NCBI RefSeq assembly: GCF_000744105.1
Contig: NZ_JQLH01000001.1
Span: forward strand, 1,054,001-1,118,000
Source of the DNA: Maribacter forsetii DSM 18668
GTDB lineage: Bacteria; Bacteroidota; Bacteroidia; Flavobacteriales; Flavobacteriaceae
Reading direction: 5' to 3'
DNA length: 64,000 nt
Part shown: positions 50,306 to 59,750 of the stretch, in pieces
Layout of the letters: the number at the start of each line of letters is the position of its first letter
How positions within the stretch are numbered: the stretch's first letter is position 1
Made by a program: the position numbers and the translations under genes
Notes under the pieces: generated by a model
Seen by the model: only the letters and a program-made list of their open reading frames with translations
What the model was told of the DNA's origin: nothing
Databases searched by the model: none

Positions 50306-52846
50306 TTAGAAACCATTTAAAACTTCTTTGTTAGCAAGTTTAAATGGAGTTATTTTATCATTATCATCCAAATATCTTTGAGTAATACACTTGCCTATAA
50401 GTGGCTCGTATAGTTCATATTTCATATTACTACCCGAAAATTTAGAGGTCCAGTAAATCAATTTCTTTAAATTAAGACTGGTGAACTCTTCCGGTATGCG
50501 CTCTTGAAATTCACAACCAGTTATACTCAAAACTTCCAATTGGGTGAGCGTTGCTAATTCTATGGGTAGCGTGACTTGTTTAAAACCTTCTATTGCCAAA
50601 ACACGAAGCGATTTCATTGTGCCAATCCATTTTGGAATTTCTCTTTCGCTGTATTTACCACTGATACGAAGAGTATCCAGATTTAAAGTGGCTATTGCTT
50701 CTGGGTAGGTTTTCATTTCTTTGGATATATGTTCTAACCAAAGGTATTTTAAGGTTTTCCAATGAGTTATGGTCTCAATGGCTTCATATCCAAAATCATC
50801 ACAGAAATTAACTTTAAAGGCTTCTATTTTTGGAACCATTAAGGCAGCTACGGTTTGAACATCACAGCTGTATAGCTCTAGTATTTTTAACTTGTTCAGA
50901 CTCACCTCTGGAAAATGATTGATTCCTGTGCACTCTCTTAGCTCCAGATGTTCAAGATTGGGAGTTTGCTCCAAAACTGACTGCAATGAGGCACTATCTC
51001 CTTTGTAATTATTAATTTGTAAGGATTTTAATTTTAAGTTTTTATAACCAGAAAGTCCCGCGCAGAATCCTGGTTTATCTTCGGGGAACTCAATAAACAG
51101 GCACTCTAAATTCGGACAAGTTTTTAACAGCTCCGCAACGTTTGTAGCGGGACCGGTATATTCGTACTTCTTAATATTCTCTGGATTTTTAAGAAACCCG
51201 AATCCCAATTCATCTGCGATATAGGAGTTGTTTTTACCTAAGTCCATCTGTTCGGCATCCAAAACATTATAAAATGCTTTTAAATCGAATATAGGAGTAT
51301 TTTCAACATACACTTGAGTTGCCGAGCGTTTCATTTTTCCAGGAACAATTCCTTTTAAACCTTTTATGGTCAGCTGCTCTGTATGTATTGGCAATGCATC
51401 TGTGTTTAATTCCAAATGATTCTCGAACTGAACGGTGAATTGTTTTAGCTTTTCAATTTTAGAAAGTACTATGGGTACAATTGCCGAACTAGGTGCTTCG
51501 TCTACAGGTATGGCATACGAAGTGTTTTTATACAGGGTGATGCTTTCTATTGTTTCCGATTCATTTATTTCATCAAAAATCCAATCTAAGTTGGGTACTA
51601 GTTTAAAGGTTATGTTGGCTAGGTTTTTAAATGCTGCCAAGGTGTTTGTATGCTTTGTTTCCGGAGCTTCGCAATCAATTGAAATGGTGGTCAATTCTGG
51701 AAAAAACTCCGCATTGTCCAAAACATAATTAAGCAATTTGGGGGTATCTAAAACCAATTCTTTTCGTGTTGATTTCTTGGTCATTGGTGCAATGTCTACA
51801 TTGCGGTTGCCAATTTTTGTAACCAAATTCGGTTTCGATTCAAAACCAAAAAAGAAATCTGCAGAAATGGTTGTTATTTTAGGGGCTATAAGCTCATACA
51901 GCTGTAACTCTGGCATTGCTTCAAACCCTGTTGGCAAGGTTTCTAAACTGTCTGAAACTACTTTAAATTTTTCTAGTTTCGGCAGGTTTTTCATTTCCTT
52001 TGGCAATGCTGTAAGCTCATCTAAACCGAACAAATCTATCTTGTTCAAAGTGGATGGAAATACAACTTCAGACAAATCTTCTACTCCTACATTTTGCAGC
52101 TTTAGCACTTTTAAACTTGTGAGGTGTGAGAGCCAATTGAAATCTTTTAAATGGGTATTGGTATCATTGCCTCCAAAAGAGTAACCTCCTTTAAAGTTGA
52201 ATTCTTCTAGTGCTTTTAGTTTACCTATTGAAGTAGGTATTTGCTTTAGGTAAGGCATGTTCAGCTTCATTTGCTTCAAGTTCTTTAGGTTGCCCAACTC
52301 TTTTGGTAGTTGCTCAAAATCTGCCTTTATTTCCAATTCTTTTAAGCTCCTCAATTGTGGCAAATACATTAGAATAGAATTATAGGTGTTTCCCTCATCT
52401 TTTAGAGAGATTTCTAATTTTTGAATCCCGTTAAATCTGCCTAATATATTCGGGTGTTCTACCAAACGGTCTAAAAAGTTTTTGGTGAAATTGAATAGTC
52501 CTAATTCGGGTTCTTTGAATAATAACGAGTGTAGTTTATATAGGTCTAGTTCATCAGAAAGTAATCCGTATTCCAACATAGCAACCAATCTGGAATCTAC
52601 GGATTTCACACCTCCTTTTTGACTTATCTTTTTTCGGCTTTTAAATGCCTCCTGTAAATTCTCCGGTGCTTGCTTTTTTATAATTTTGGTACACTCCGTT
52701 CTAATTTCTTTGTTAGCCGTGGTTTTTGCTATAACAAAAATTTCATAGTAAAAATCTTCAGGGTAGCTGGCACTCTTTTTAATTGCTTCAAAAGATGCAT
52801 CTATCTCAAAAAAATCGAATTGAGGAGTTTCGTTTGTATTCGGCAT
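50306..52846 (-). CDS. Large leucine-rich-repeat protein
   Basis: The 846-residue protein has at least 15 leucine-rich repeats scattered through about residues 130-800, with patterns such as LKNLKQMKLNMPYLKQIPTSIG and LRSLKELEIKADFEQLPKELGNL (given only as landmarks, about 165-215). The N-terminal 120 residues are helical and charged, without a signal peptide, so it is probably cytoplasmic. Leucine-rich-repeat proteins are interaction scaffolds. It is divergently placed (260 nt) from the DUF4132 gene, and such neighbourhoods often pair interaction and WGR/DUF4132 proteins, though no WGR domain is visible here. Confidence 0.8.
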   Translation of the reverse strand: MPNTNETPQFDFFEIDASFEAIKKSASYPEDFYYEIFVIAKTTANKEIRTECTKIIKKQAPENLQEAFKSRKKISQKGGVKSVDSRLVAMLEYGLLSDELDLYKLHSLLFKEPELGLFNFTKNFLDRLVEHPNILGRFNGIQKLEISLKDEGNTYNSILMYLPQLRSLKELEIKADFEQLPKELGNLKNLKQMKLNMPYLKQIPTSIGKLKALEEFNFKGGYSFGGNDTNTHLKDFNWLSHLTSLKVLKLQNVGVEDLSEVVFPSTLNKIDLFGLDELTALPKEMKNLPKLEKFKVVSDSLETLPTGFEAMPELQLYELIAPKITTISADFFFGFESKPNLVTKIGNRNVDIAPMTKKSTRKELVLDTPKLLNYVLDNAEFFPELTTISIDCEAPETKHTNTLAAFKNLANITFKLVPNLDWIFDEINESETIESITLYKNTSYAIPVDEAPSSAIVPIVLSKIEKLKQFTVQFENHLELNTDALPIHTEQLTIKGLKGIVPGKMKRSATQVYVENTPIFDLKAFYNVLDAEQMDLGKNNSYIADELGFGFLKNPENIKKYEYTGPATNVAELLKTCPNLECLFIEFPEDKPGFCAGLSGYKNLKLKSLQINNYKGDSASLQSVLEQTPNLEHLELRECTGINHFPEVSLNKLKILELYSCDVQTVAALMVPKIEAFKVNFCDDFGYEAIETITHWKTLKYLWLEHISKEMKTYPEAIATLNLDTLRISGKYSEREIPKWIGTMKSLRVLAIEGFKQVTLPIELATLTQLEVLSITGCEFQERIPEEFTSLNLKKLIYWTSKFSGSNMKYELYEPLIGKCITQRYLDDNDKITPFKLANKEVLNGF

Positions 52847-53106
52847 AACACACGTAATAGTTTAGATGTACAAAGTTTTCTAAATGCATCCGAATTTTTG
52901 TCACTGCATTCAGTGATATTAAGAACCAAAAAAATCCTGTAGTTGAAAAAATCCCCAAATTCCGTTAGAAAGAAAAGTTGAAATCCGGCTACCTTGCCAT
53001 AAAATATTTGAAACTATAAAATAACATTGGGCAACATAAGTTTATATGATGTCACATTGTTTTCAAATCAATTTTTCAGAATAAAAAGCATAAAGAATAG
53101 CATCAT

Positions 53107-56100
53107 ATGATTCCAGCAGAAGAAGCTTATAAATATATAGGTAAACATCAAAAACCAGCAGTAGATCGTTTTGAATTTCGTCCCTTTTCTCAACCTTACA
53201 GAAGGCTTGGGCAAATTCTTGGAAGAATAAAAAAAGAGGAGTATATATACTATGATATAAGTGACTTTATTAGCGAGTTTGATGATCCTTTAACAATCAA
53301 CCCTTGGGCAACGGAAGAAGGCATGCGCTTGGGTATGCAATTATTTGGTTTGGTGCAGGCACCGTATTTAGCTGCCATGTGGGATTTTATTAATACCATG
53401 CCTTACCAAAGAAGCTATGATCGCAAAGCTTTTAGGTCTAAACCTAGTGAAGATATTTTACAGAATAAACTAACGATATTCAGTAATTTTTTAAGCGCTA
53501 GCCGTTCTGGTTTTTGCGGACTCACCTTGCAAGAACATTTTCAATACAGCACGTATTACCCACATTCTAACAGTGTTTTTTTAGCTATTGTTTTGCAGAA
53601 TAGTGGTGATATGTTCAATGAATTATTGAACGATATTATTCAAGGCGAAGATGAAATTGGGGGTGTAAGTCAAGATATTATCAAAGCTTTGTTATTATCC
53701 GAAGATGAAAAGCATTGGGAAATGGTGGGTAAATTATTGTTGGCGGCACAGCGCCAAGAAGGTTTACGACAGTCCATTTTGGAATCTATGGATGAAGCGG
53801 GACTCCAGTCTTTAAAATACATGATCAATGTGGTGTTGGAGAACGACCTTAACCGTTTCAGCAGTGTGGTACGGGCGGTAAACACTTGGTTCGGATTAAA
53901 TTGGGACGCCCCTAAGAAATCGGTCATCAATAGAATTTTAGAATTGGCGCATTCGCTGATATTAAACCTGAAGGAAGTAGATACGCTGCTGCAGAGCAAA
54001 GATAATATTGAGGTGTTGGTGGCATTATGGGCAATCGGTATTTTAGATGCGGATAAAGCCAATGCCAAAGCCTTGGATATCGTGTATTCTTCAGCAGATA
54101 GAAATAAGAAGATTCTAGCGCTCTACTTTATGAGTAAAACCGAGCGTACCAATGATTCTTTGGTACCTTATTTCATACAAGAATTAGGGAAAGATTATGC
54201 GCTAGACCATTGGATGGCGGTAAACTTACCGGAAATGCAGTTGGATAATGATACGTTCGTAAAATTGTTCGAGGTTGCAAAAACAGTTGGGAATAAGGGA
54301 AAAACATTTGAAAGCAAGATTTTTTCTTGGTGGAGTTTTACCCCTAGCTCACAATATTTCTATCAGTTTTTATTGCATGAAGCTACGGAACAACAGCTGG
54401 AGCTAATGGCGAACGATTTAGATGAATTGCCATCGGAATTTAGGGAAACCTACATTCGTAAAGTTTTTCCAATACATTACAGTTATGCGTTTCACCACTA
54501 TAAGACCGACGAGAAAAAAGTAAAGTTGGACTACGATAAATACTCATGGCGTAGGGCATTGGCAAGAAAGGCGGTGTACAATAGAAATGAGTGTGTTATG
54601 GCTACGGGACTCAACATTTTCCGAAAGATGTATTTATATGATACAGATTTGGAGATTGCAGAAGATTTGCTGAAACGCAAAGGTAAAAGTATGCGTACCG
54701 CAGTAATTCAACTACTGGTCAGTTTGCCTAATGATGATGTAAAAACAAGTGCCACCAATCTGGTAAAGGCAAAAAGTATAGACCAACGGTTGGCAGGTTT
54801 GGAGATACTCACCATTTTAGATGCCGAGAACAGATATCCAGATTTTGTTGAAGCGCAAGTAGCCGCCTTTAACGAGCGACCTAAAATCACTAAAAACGAA
54901 CAGGTACTTTTAAATAAGTTCGTTAAAAACAAGGATGAATACAATTTTAGCAACGGTTTTGGAGCTATCGATTATGATAATCTAAGTGCCGTGTACCAAC
55001 CGCAACCGCGCTTTGAAGTTAAATCTAGTTTCTTGGATAAATTGGGTATTAAAGGCTCCATATCCTCGGACTTTAAGTTTAAGGATATTATCGATATCAA
55101 TAAAATCATAGCCACCGTTAACAGCCTAATTGCTTTGGTGAACGAAAACGGAAAATATGAATACCAGATGGAGGGCTATCAAGGTGAAACCGATACTACT
55201 TTTATTAACCGTGGGCTGCATGATATCAAAAGACTAGACGAGCATGCCACGGCAGAAGACCGTTTGCATAATTTACCATTATCAAAAATTTGGGTGGCTT
55301 GGTACGAGAAAAGTCAGCTGAACGATTTTGAAATGAGTGCCGTCTTGCGTTATCTAAACCATAAAAGTTATCCCTTTGGGCAGTATGAAGAACTGATACC
55401 TTTTATGAAACAGTTTTTTCCCGATTTAACGGGGCTACACCTTAATGACAATGAAAACTATTACACTAAAATAAGAACGTATAGTACCATTATTGGGCGT
55501 CTTTTTAAAGCGTACGCAGATAGAAGTACCGTTGTTTCGTATAAGTTGGATGTCTTTGAGGATATGGTCGCTACCTTTCCGGAACGGTTACGATATTTAC
55601 AGTTTCAATTAAGTGGTTACCACCATTCCATTACGGCAAATTGGGCACATATTATAACTACGTTTGCAGGTAATTTAAGTGCAAATGAAATTGAATTGCT
55701 TTCTAAAGAAGACCTAAAAAGATATTGGGACCTTCATATGTATTTGGTAGCGCAAGACCTTGGTCATCCAGATACGGTAACCGAAATAAAGGAAATAACC
55801 AGGGAGAAACGAAATTCGGGCAACCTTAAGTTTCCAGATATTGAGGTGACCTTAAAATTATATAAAGAAGGATTGATCAATGACGATGACCTTCTTTTTC
55901 AAGCCTTGTATTCCAACGAGCTCATGTCCATCATTGATGGTGGTTCTAACTATAGATTCCGCAGAAGTACTATTGCAGAAAATCCCGTTCCCAAACATGT
56001 GTTTTTACCTTTAAAAACAAACTTGTTGGAAACCGAGCTGGAACGTGGTGATTTAGTGACTCCGGCAACGGAATTTATTTTTCCTATACATACCGTAGAA

Positions 56101-58101
56101 GGGGTAGACTATGTTTTTAAGGTATTGCAACGTTTGGGTAAAGAAACCTTTGAGCGTGGCTATAGTTATTATGGCAATAGTAAAAGGTCGCTTTTCAGCT
56201 CTATTTTAAAGAAAACAACCTTTAAGGAAACCGAGAGTTATGCCGATTTTGTAACATTGGCTGACGAACATAAAATACCCAAAAAACGACTGATAGAAGT
56301 GGCGTGCTACGCTACACAATGGGCAGGCGTTATCGGTGAATATTTAGGATTGGAAAAACTGGAAGATGCCGTTTGGTGGTTTCAAGCCCACGCTTCTGAT
56401 TATATGAGCAGCGAGAAAGAAACCATTATTTCTAGGTATTCCAACATTCCAAAATCCGACTTTTCATTGGGTGCCATAGATATCGATTGGTTCAATAAAG
56501 TGTACGGCAGTTTGGGTAAAGCCAACTGGAAAATACTGCACGATGCCGCCAAGTATATTACCGATGGTAATGCACACAGATTGGTAAAATTATATTCTAG
56601 CGTAATGTTGGGCGAGGTGAAAATTACCGAGACCTTAAAGAAAATCAAGGATAAGCGAGATAAGGATTATGTGCGTGCCTTAGGGTTGATTCCGTTGAGC
56701 AAAACCGTACCTGAAAAAGATTTGTTGAAGCGGTACAACTTGTTGCAAGATTTCCTGAAAGAAAGCAAGCAGTTTGGGGCACAGCGCCAAGAAAGCGAAA
56801 AGGCTGCGGTAGAAATTGCCTTAGATAATTTATCTAGAAATGCCGGTTACCAAGACCGTGTACGTTTCAGTTGGGCAATGGAGGCGAAAGCAACCCAGAC
56901 CATTATGGAAAATGCGGTATTGACTATTGAAGATACAGAGATTACCTTGGTCATCAATGACCTGGGTAAAGCCGAAATTAAAGTCACTAAAGGCGATAAA
57001 TCCTTAAAATCGATTCCTGCTAAACTAAGGAAAGACAAGCAGGTAGTCGCGCTTAAGGAAAGCAAAACCTATTTATCTAGGCAATATAGCAGAACCCGTT
57101 TGTCCTTAGAAAATGCCATGGTAAACGAAGATAAGTTTACCGCTTTGGAGATTCATAACATGATGCTGCATCCTATCGTTAAGGTGATGTTGAGCAAGTT
57201 GGTGCTGTTCGCTCCAGAAAAGGAAATTTCTGGTTTTTATACCGATGGTAGCCTTACCGATGTTTCTGGCAAAAATCATAAATTACGAGAAGAAGACGAG
57301 TTAGTCATTGCCCACGCATCGCATTTATACACCGCGGTGGAGTGGGATGTATACCAGAAACACCTCTTTGCAGAGCGTATGGTGCAGCCGTTCAAGCAAG
57401 TTTTCAGAGAACTGTATTTACTCACCGAAGATGAACGCGAGCACAGCAATAGGTCTGAGCGTTACCAAGGGCACCAAATTCAGCCCAAGCAGACCGTGGC
57501 ACTATTGAGAGGTCGCGGCTGGACGGTGAGTAGGGAAGAGGGCTTGCAGAAAGTATATCACAAACGCGGTTTCATCGCCACTATGTATGCCATGGCAGAC
57601 TGGTATTCCCCGTCAGATGTAGAAGCGCCAACGCTAGAAGAAGTGTGTTTCCATTCCATTGAAACCCACGAACGCATTCCGCTGACCGATATTCCGCCAG
57701 TGGTTTTTAGCGAGATCATGAGAGATATGGACCTTGTGGTAAGTGTTGCCCACGTTGGCGGCGTAGACCCAGAGGCGAGCCACAGTACCATGCAAATGCG
57801 CGCAGCCCTAGCCGAAGAATCGGCAAAACTGTTCAAGCTCAACAACATAACGGTCAAAGAGCGCCACATATTTATACGGGGCACGTTAGGCGAGTACAGC
57901 TTACATTTGGGTAGCGGTCAGGTGAGTAAAAACGGCTTGTCGTTGTCCATCATTCCCGTGCACAGTCAGCACAGGGGTCGCATGTTTTTACCCTTCGTGG
58001 ACGACGACCCAAAATCTGCCGAGATCATTTCAAAAATGAAGTTGCTATCGGAAGACAATAAAATACAAGACCCAACAATTTTGGCACAGATAAACAGCTA
58101 A
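53107..58101 (+). CDS. Giant DUF5724/DUF4132 domain protein
   Basis: The 1664-residue cytoplasmic protein has a helical-repeat N-terminal region (about residues 90-1250; pattern of HEAT-like repeats, e.g. AVIQLLVSLPNDDVKTSATNLV) and a C-terminal globular part (about 1250-1600) that I recognise as DUF4132-like. Family members such as E. coli MolR (YehI) are often near MoxR AAA+ ATPases and VWA proteins; no such genes are visible here. Function is unknown. The gene is followed by a dispersed repeat (58115-58202) and two small genes, and starts with ATG 53107. Confidence 0.75.
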   Translation: MIPAEEAYKYIGKHQKPAVDRFEFRPFSQPYRRLGQILGRIKKEEYIYYDISDFISEFDDPLTINPWATEEGMRLGMQLFGLVQAPYLAAMWDFINTMPYQRSYDRKAFRSKPSEDILQNKLTIFSNFLSASRSGFCGLTLQEHFQYSTYYPHSNSVFLAIVLQNSGDMFNELLNDIIQGEDEIGGVSQDIIKALLLSEDEKHWEMVGKLLLAAQRQEGLRQSILESMDEAGLQSLKYMINVVLENDLNRFSSVVRAVNTWFGLNWDAPKKSVINRILELAHSLILNLKEVDTLLQSKDNIEVLVALWAIGILDADKANAKALDIVYSSADRNKKILALYFMSKTERTNDSLVPYFIQELGKDYALDHWMAVNLPEMQLDNDTFVKLFEVAKTVGNKGKTFESKIFSWWSFTPSSQYFYQFLLHEATEQQLELMANDLDELPSEFRETYIRKVFPIHYSYAFHHYKTDEKKVKLDYDKYSWRRALARKAVYNRNECVMATGLNIFRKMYLYDTDLEIAEDLLKRKGKSMRTAVIQLLVSLPNDDVKTSATNLVKAKSIDQRLAGLEILTILDAENRYPDFVEAQVAAFNERPKITKNEQVLLNKFVKNKDEYNFSNGFGAIDYDNLSAVYQPQPRFEVKSSFLDKLGIKGSISSDFKFKDIIDINKIIATVNSLIALVNENGKYEYQMEGYQGETDTTFINRGLHDIKRLDEHATAEDRLHNLPLSKIWVAWYEKSQLNDFEMSAVLRYLNHKSYPFGQYEELIPFMKQFFPDLTGLHLNDNENYYTKIRTYSTIIGRLFKAYADRSTVVSYKLDVFEDMVATFPERLRYLQFQLSGYHHSITANWAHIITTFAGNLSANEIELLSKEDLKRYWDLHMYLVAQDLGHPDTVTEIKEITREKRNSGNLKFPDIEVTLKLYKEGLINDDDLLFQALYSNELMSIIDGGSNYRFRRSTIAENPVPKHVFLPLKTNLLETELERGDLVTPATEFIFPIHTVEGVDYVFKVLQRLGKETFERGYSYYGNSKRSLFSSILKKTTFKETESYADFVTLADEHKIPKKRLIEVACYATQWAGVIGEYLGLEKLEDAVWWFQAHASDYMSSEKETIISRYSNIPKSDFSLGAIDIDWFNKVYGSLGKANWKILHDAAKYITDGNAHRLVKLYSSVMLGEVKITETLKKIKDKRDKDYVRALGLIPLSKTVPEKDLLKRYNLLQDFLKESKQFGAQRQESEKAAVEIALDNLSRNAGYQDRVRFSWAMEAKATQTIMENAVLTIEDTEITLVINDLGKAEIKVTKGDKSLKSIPAKLRKDKQVVALKESKTYLSRQYSRTRLSLENAMVNEDKFTALEIHNMMLHPIVKVMLSKLVLFAPEKEISGFYTDGSLTDVSGKNHKLREEDELVIAHASHLYTAVEWDVYQKHLFAERMVQPFKQVFRELYLLTEDEREHSNRSERYQGHQIQPKQTVALLRGRGWTVSREEGLQKVYHKRGFIATMYAMADWYSPSDVEAPTLEEVCFHSIETHERIPLTDIPPVVFSEIMRDMDLVVSVAHVGGVDPEASHSTMQMRAALAEESAKLFKLNNITVKERHIFIRGTLGEYSLHLGSGQVSKNGLSLSIIPVHSQHRGRMFLPFVDDDPKSAEIISKMKLLSEDNKIQDPTILAQINS

Positions 58102-58114
58102 AAGTTAATGATAA

Positions 58115-58202
58115 GGGCGTTACCCCACTTAGGTGGGGTCGGGCTTTTGTTGCAAGTCCGCGTGCTATCGCACTGTGGGCTTTCCACGACAACCCCTAAC
58201 GC
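58115..58202. repeat. Dispersed GGGCGTTACC-type palindromic repeat element
   Basis: The 88-nt element starts GGGCGTTACCCC and ends CCCCTAACGC. GCGTTA at the left end (58117-58122) and TAACGC at the right end (58197-58202) are inverted. Internal features include a CCCCAC/GTGGGG stem and TCGGGCTTTTGTTGCAAGTC followed by GTGGGCTTTCCACGACAACC. Elements with these ends and this internal pattern occur in many flavobacterial genomes as far as I recall. It lies between the DUF4132 gene and the next gene. Confidence 0.7.
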
Positions 58203-58220
58203 AAAACAAACTAGAGATCA

Positions 58221-58634
58221 ATGGAAATCACATTACAGCTAAAAAGACTCGGTAAGAAAAAGGTTAAACAAGTGCCTTTCACCTTAGGAGAAACTCCAAA
58301 AAACTTGGAAGAACTTTTAATCGGTTGTGTTAAAAACCAAGTAACGGCGTTTAACAAGAAACGGATGGATGTCAATGTGGTCGGTTTTTTGAGTCCCGCA
58401 GAAATTCAGGACCAGGCACAGAGCGGTAAAGTAGATTTTGGTGATTTAGCGAACAAAGACCTCGCCAACGAGCAAAAAGCGATAGAAAATGTGTTGCTCG
58501 CCTTTAAAGACGGACTCTTCGTTGTATTCTTGGATGATGATGAGATAACCGATTTAAATGCGCCCATAGAACTCACTTCAGAAAGCGTTATCGCCTTTAT
58601 ACGAATGACATTTTTAGTAGGTACGTACTGGTAG
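58221..58634 (+). CDS. Small protein downstream of the DUF4132 gene
   Basis: The 137-residue protein has no signal peptide. It starts with a basic strand (MEITLQLKRLGKKKVKQVPF), followed by a helix (NLEELLIGCVKNQVTAF) and an acidic central section. In my recollection such short proteins often accompany DUF4132 genes. The stop (TAG 58632-58634) overlaps the next start (GTG 58634), so translation may be coupled. Function is unknown. Confidence 0.65.
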   Translation: MEITLQLKRLGKKKVKQVPFTLGETPKNLEELLIGCVKNQVTAFNKKRMDVNVVGFLSPAEIQDQAQSGKVDFGDLANKDLANEQKAIENVLLAFKDGLFVVFLDDDEITDLNAPIELTSESVIAFIRMTFLVGTYW

Positions 58635-59077
58635 TGCTCGGAAAGCCAGCAAGTCATAATCTCCATACAGAACAGAAACAAACAACTAAAACACATACAA
58701 TTTTGACATATTTAGACGAGAGCATCAATGATGAGGTACAGAATTTAATGATAGACGTTTTTGAAGCTATTAAAACATCACAAGAGGTAACACTTAGCGC
58801 TACCGAACTTTTGGCTACGCAAAGCATCCTAGAGAACATTTTTGAAAAGGTAAAGACCACCGGTTTTTACAACGAAGATGAAAATTTTAAACTGGTAAAA
58901 GCCATGAATATAGATACTGACGGTCAAAATGCCGAAGAAGCACTTTTCAATTGTTGGGGCAGTATGGTAAAGACCATAAACACGGCTGCATCGCAAGAAG
59001 AATTCAATGCTAAATTTGCTTTGTTCGTGCCTATTCTTTTAAAAAGAATGACGGTTATAGATCAAGTAGTTGAATAG
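58634..59077 (+). CDS. Small protein, third gene of the DUF4132 cluster
   Basis: The 147-residue reading frame starts at GTG 58634, overlapping the previous stop by one base. A TTG at 58703 would start a 124-residue product at LTYLDESINDEVQNLM and skips a low-complexity Lys/Thr/Gln stretch, so it is a plausible alternative. The predicted protein is helical, acidic, and without signal peptide or membrane segment. No family is recognised. The operon ends at the terminator at 59135. Confidence 0.6.
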   Translation: MLGKPASHNLHTEQKQTTKTHTILTYLDESINDEVQNLMIDVFEAIKTSQEVTLSATELLATQSILENIFEKVKTTGFYNEDENFKLVKAMNIDTDGQNAEEALFNCWGSMVKTINTAASQEEFNAKFALFVPILLKRMTVIDQVVE

Positions 59078-59134
59078 TCATTCAGTGTTATATTAAGCTT
59101 GACCATGTGGTAACATGTCGATTTTAGAATAAAC

Positions 59135-59168
59135 AAAAAAAGGAAAGCCAATTAGGCTTTCCTTTTTT
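59135..59168. terminator. Bidirectional terminator
   Basis: GGAAAGCC (59142-59149) and GGCTTTCC (59155-59162) form a perfect stem flanked by A7 and T6. It ends the DUF4132 operon and the convergent gene at 59201. Confidence 0.9.
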
Positions 59169-59200
59169 ACTAACAACATAGTCTTTATAGACCATTATTC

Positions 59201-59596
59201 TTAAAGATTGTTCTCTAAGAATTCTCTAATGACCAAATCAGAGAAATACCCGCTGTGGTGACCTCCCCAGCAAGCTGTAAGTGAGAATACTCCATCTGCT
59301 ATCTTCAATTCTTTTTTGTCTTCTGCACCTTCGTTGGCAATGCAGTATATTTCAATACTATTAATGTTTTCTGCAATAGTTTCTTTCCTTAAATGGTCTG
59401 AACATACTTCTTTGAAAGCATCTGTTACACGTTGTAAACATACGCATGGTACAAATTTTATATAATCCATTTCAAAAGTATCCCAATTAATGTTCACCGG
59501 TAATTCTTTACATACTATTTCATTGATTTCTATTTGGTAACTTCCTACATACTGTTCTTCGATAGCTTTAGCAACTCTTTTTTCTTGTGATCCCAT
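59201..59596 (-). CDS. Hypothetical protein with conserved-looking cysteines
   Basis: The 131-residue protein has no signal peptide. It is acidic with several cysteines, including FVPCVCLQRV and CSDHL, and ends with FSLTACWGGHHSGYFSDLVIREFL. I do not recognise a family. The spacing of the cysteines does not form a standard zinc-binding pattern. It is convergent with the DUF4132 operon and divergent from the gene at 59751. Confidence 0.5.
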   Translation of the reverse strand: MGSQEKRVAKAIEEQYVGSYQIEINEIVCKELPVNINWDTFEMDYIKFVPCVCLQRVTDAFKEVCSDHLRKETIAENINSIEIYCIANEGAEDKKELKIADGVFSLTACWGGHHSGYFSDLVIREFLENNL

Positions 59597-59750
59597 TATG
59601 ATTGTTTTTAAGAAGTAATTTTCAATACTTCAAAGGTATTTTAGAACGTTAGCTGTTTAGCACCCCATTTAAGTGAAATGTAAAACTCACGGAATACCGT
59701 GAGTTGATTGGATTGTAATCAACTTAATTTCACCTTATATAAATTTAGCT

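Noticed and set aside
51435..52184. Two open frames on the plus strand inside the LRR gene
   Set aside because: They mirror the leucine-rich repeats in the opposite frame, with Ser/Phe-rich composition typical of shadows.
59121..59134. Third copy of the small-RNA-like 5' sequence (TTTTAGAATAAAC)
   Set aside because: Only 10 bases match (TTTAGAATAA), the length and promoter spacing differ, and it directly precedes an ordinary bidirectional terminator.
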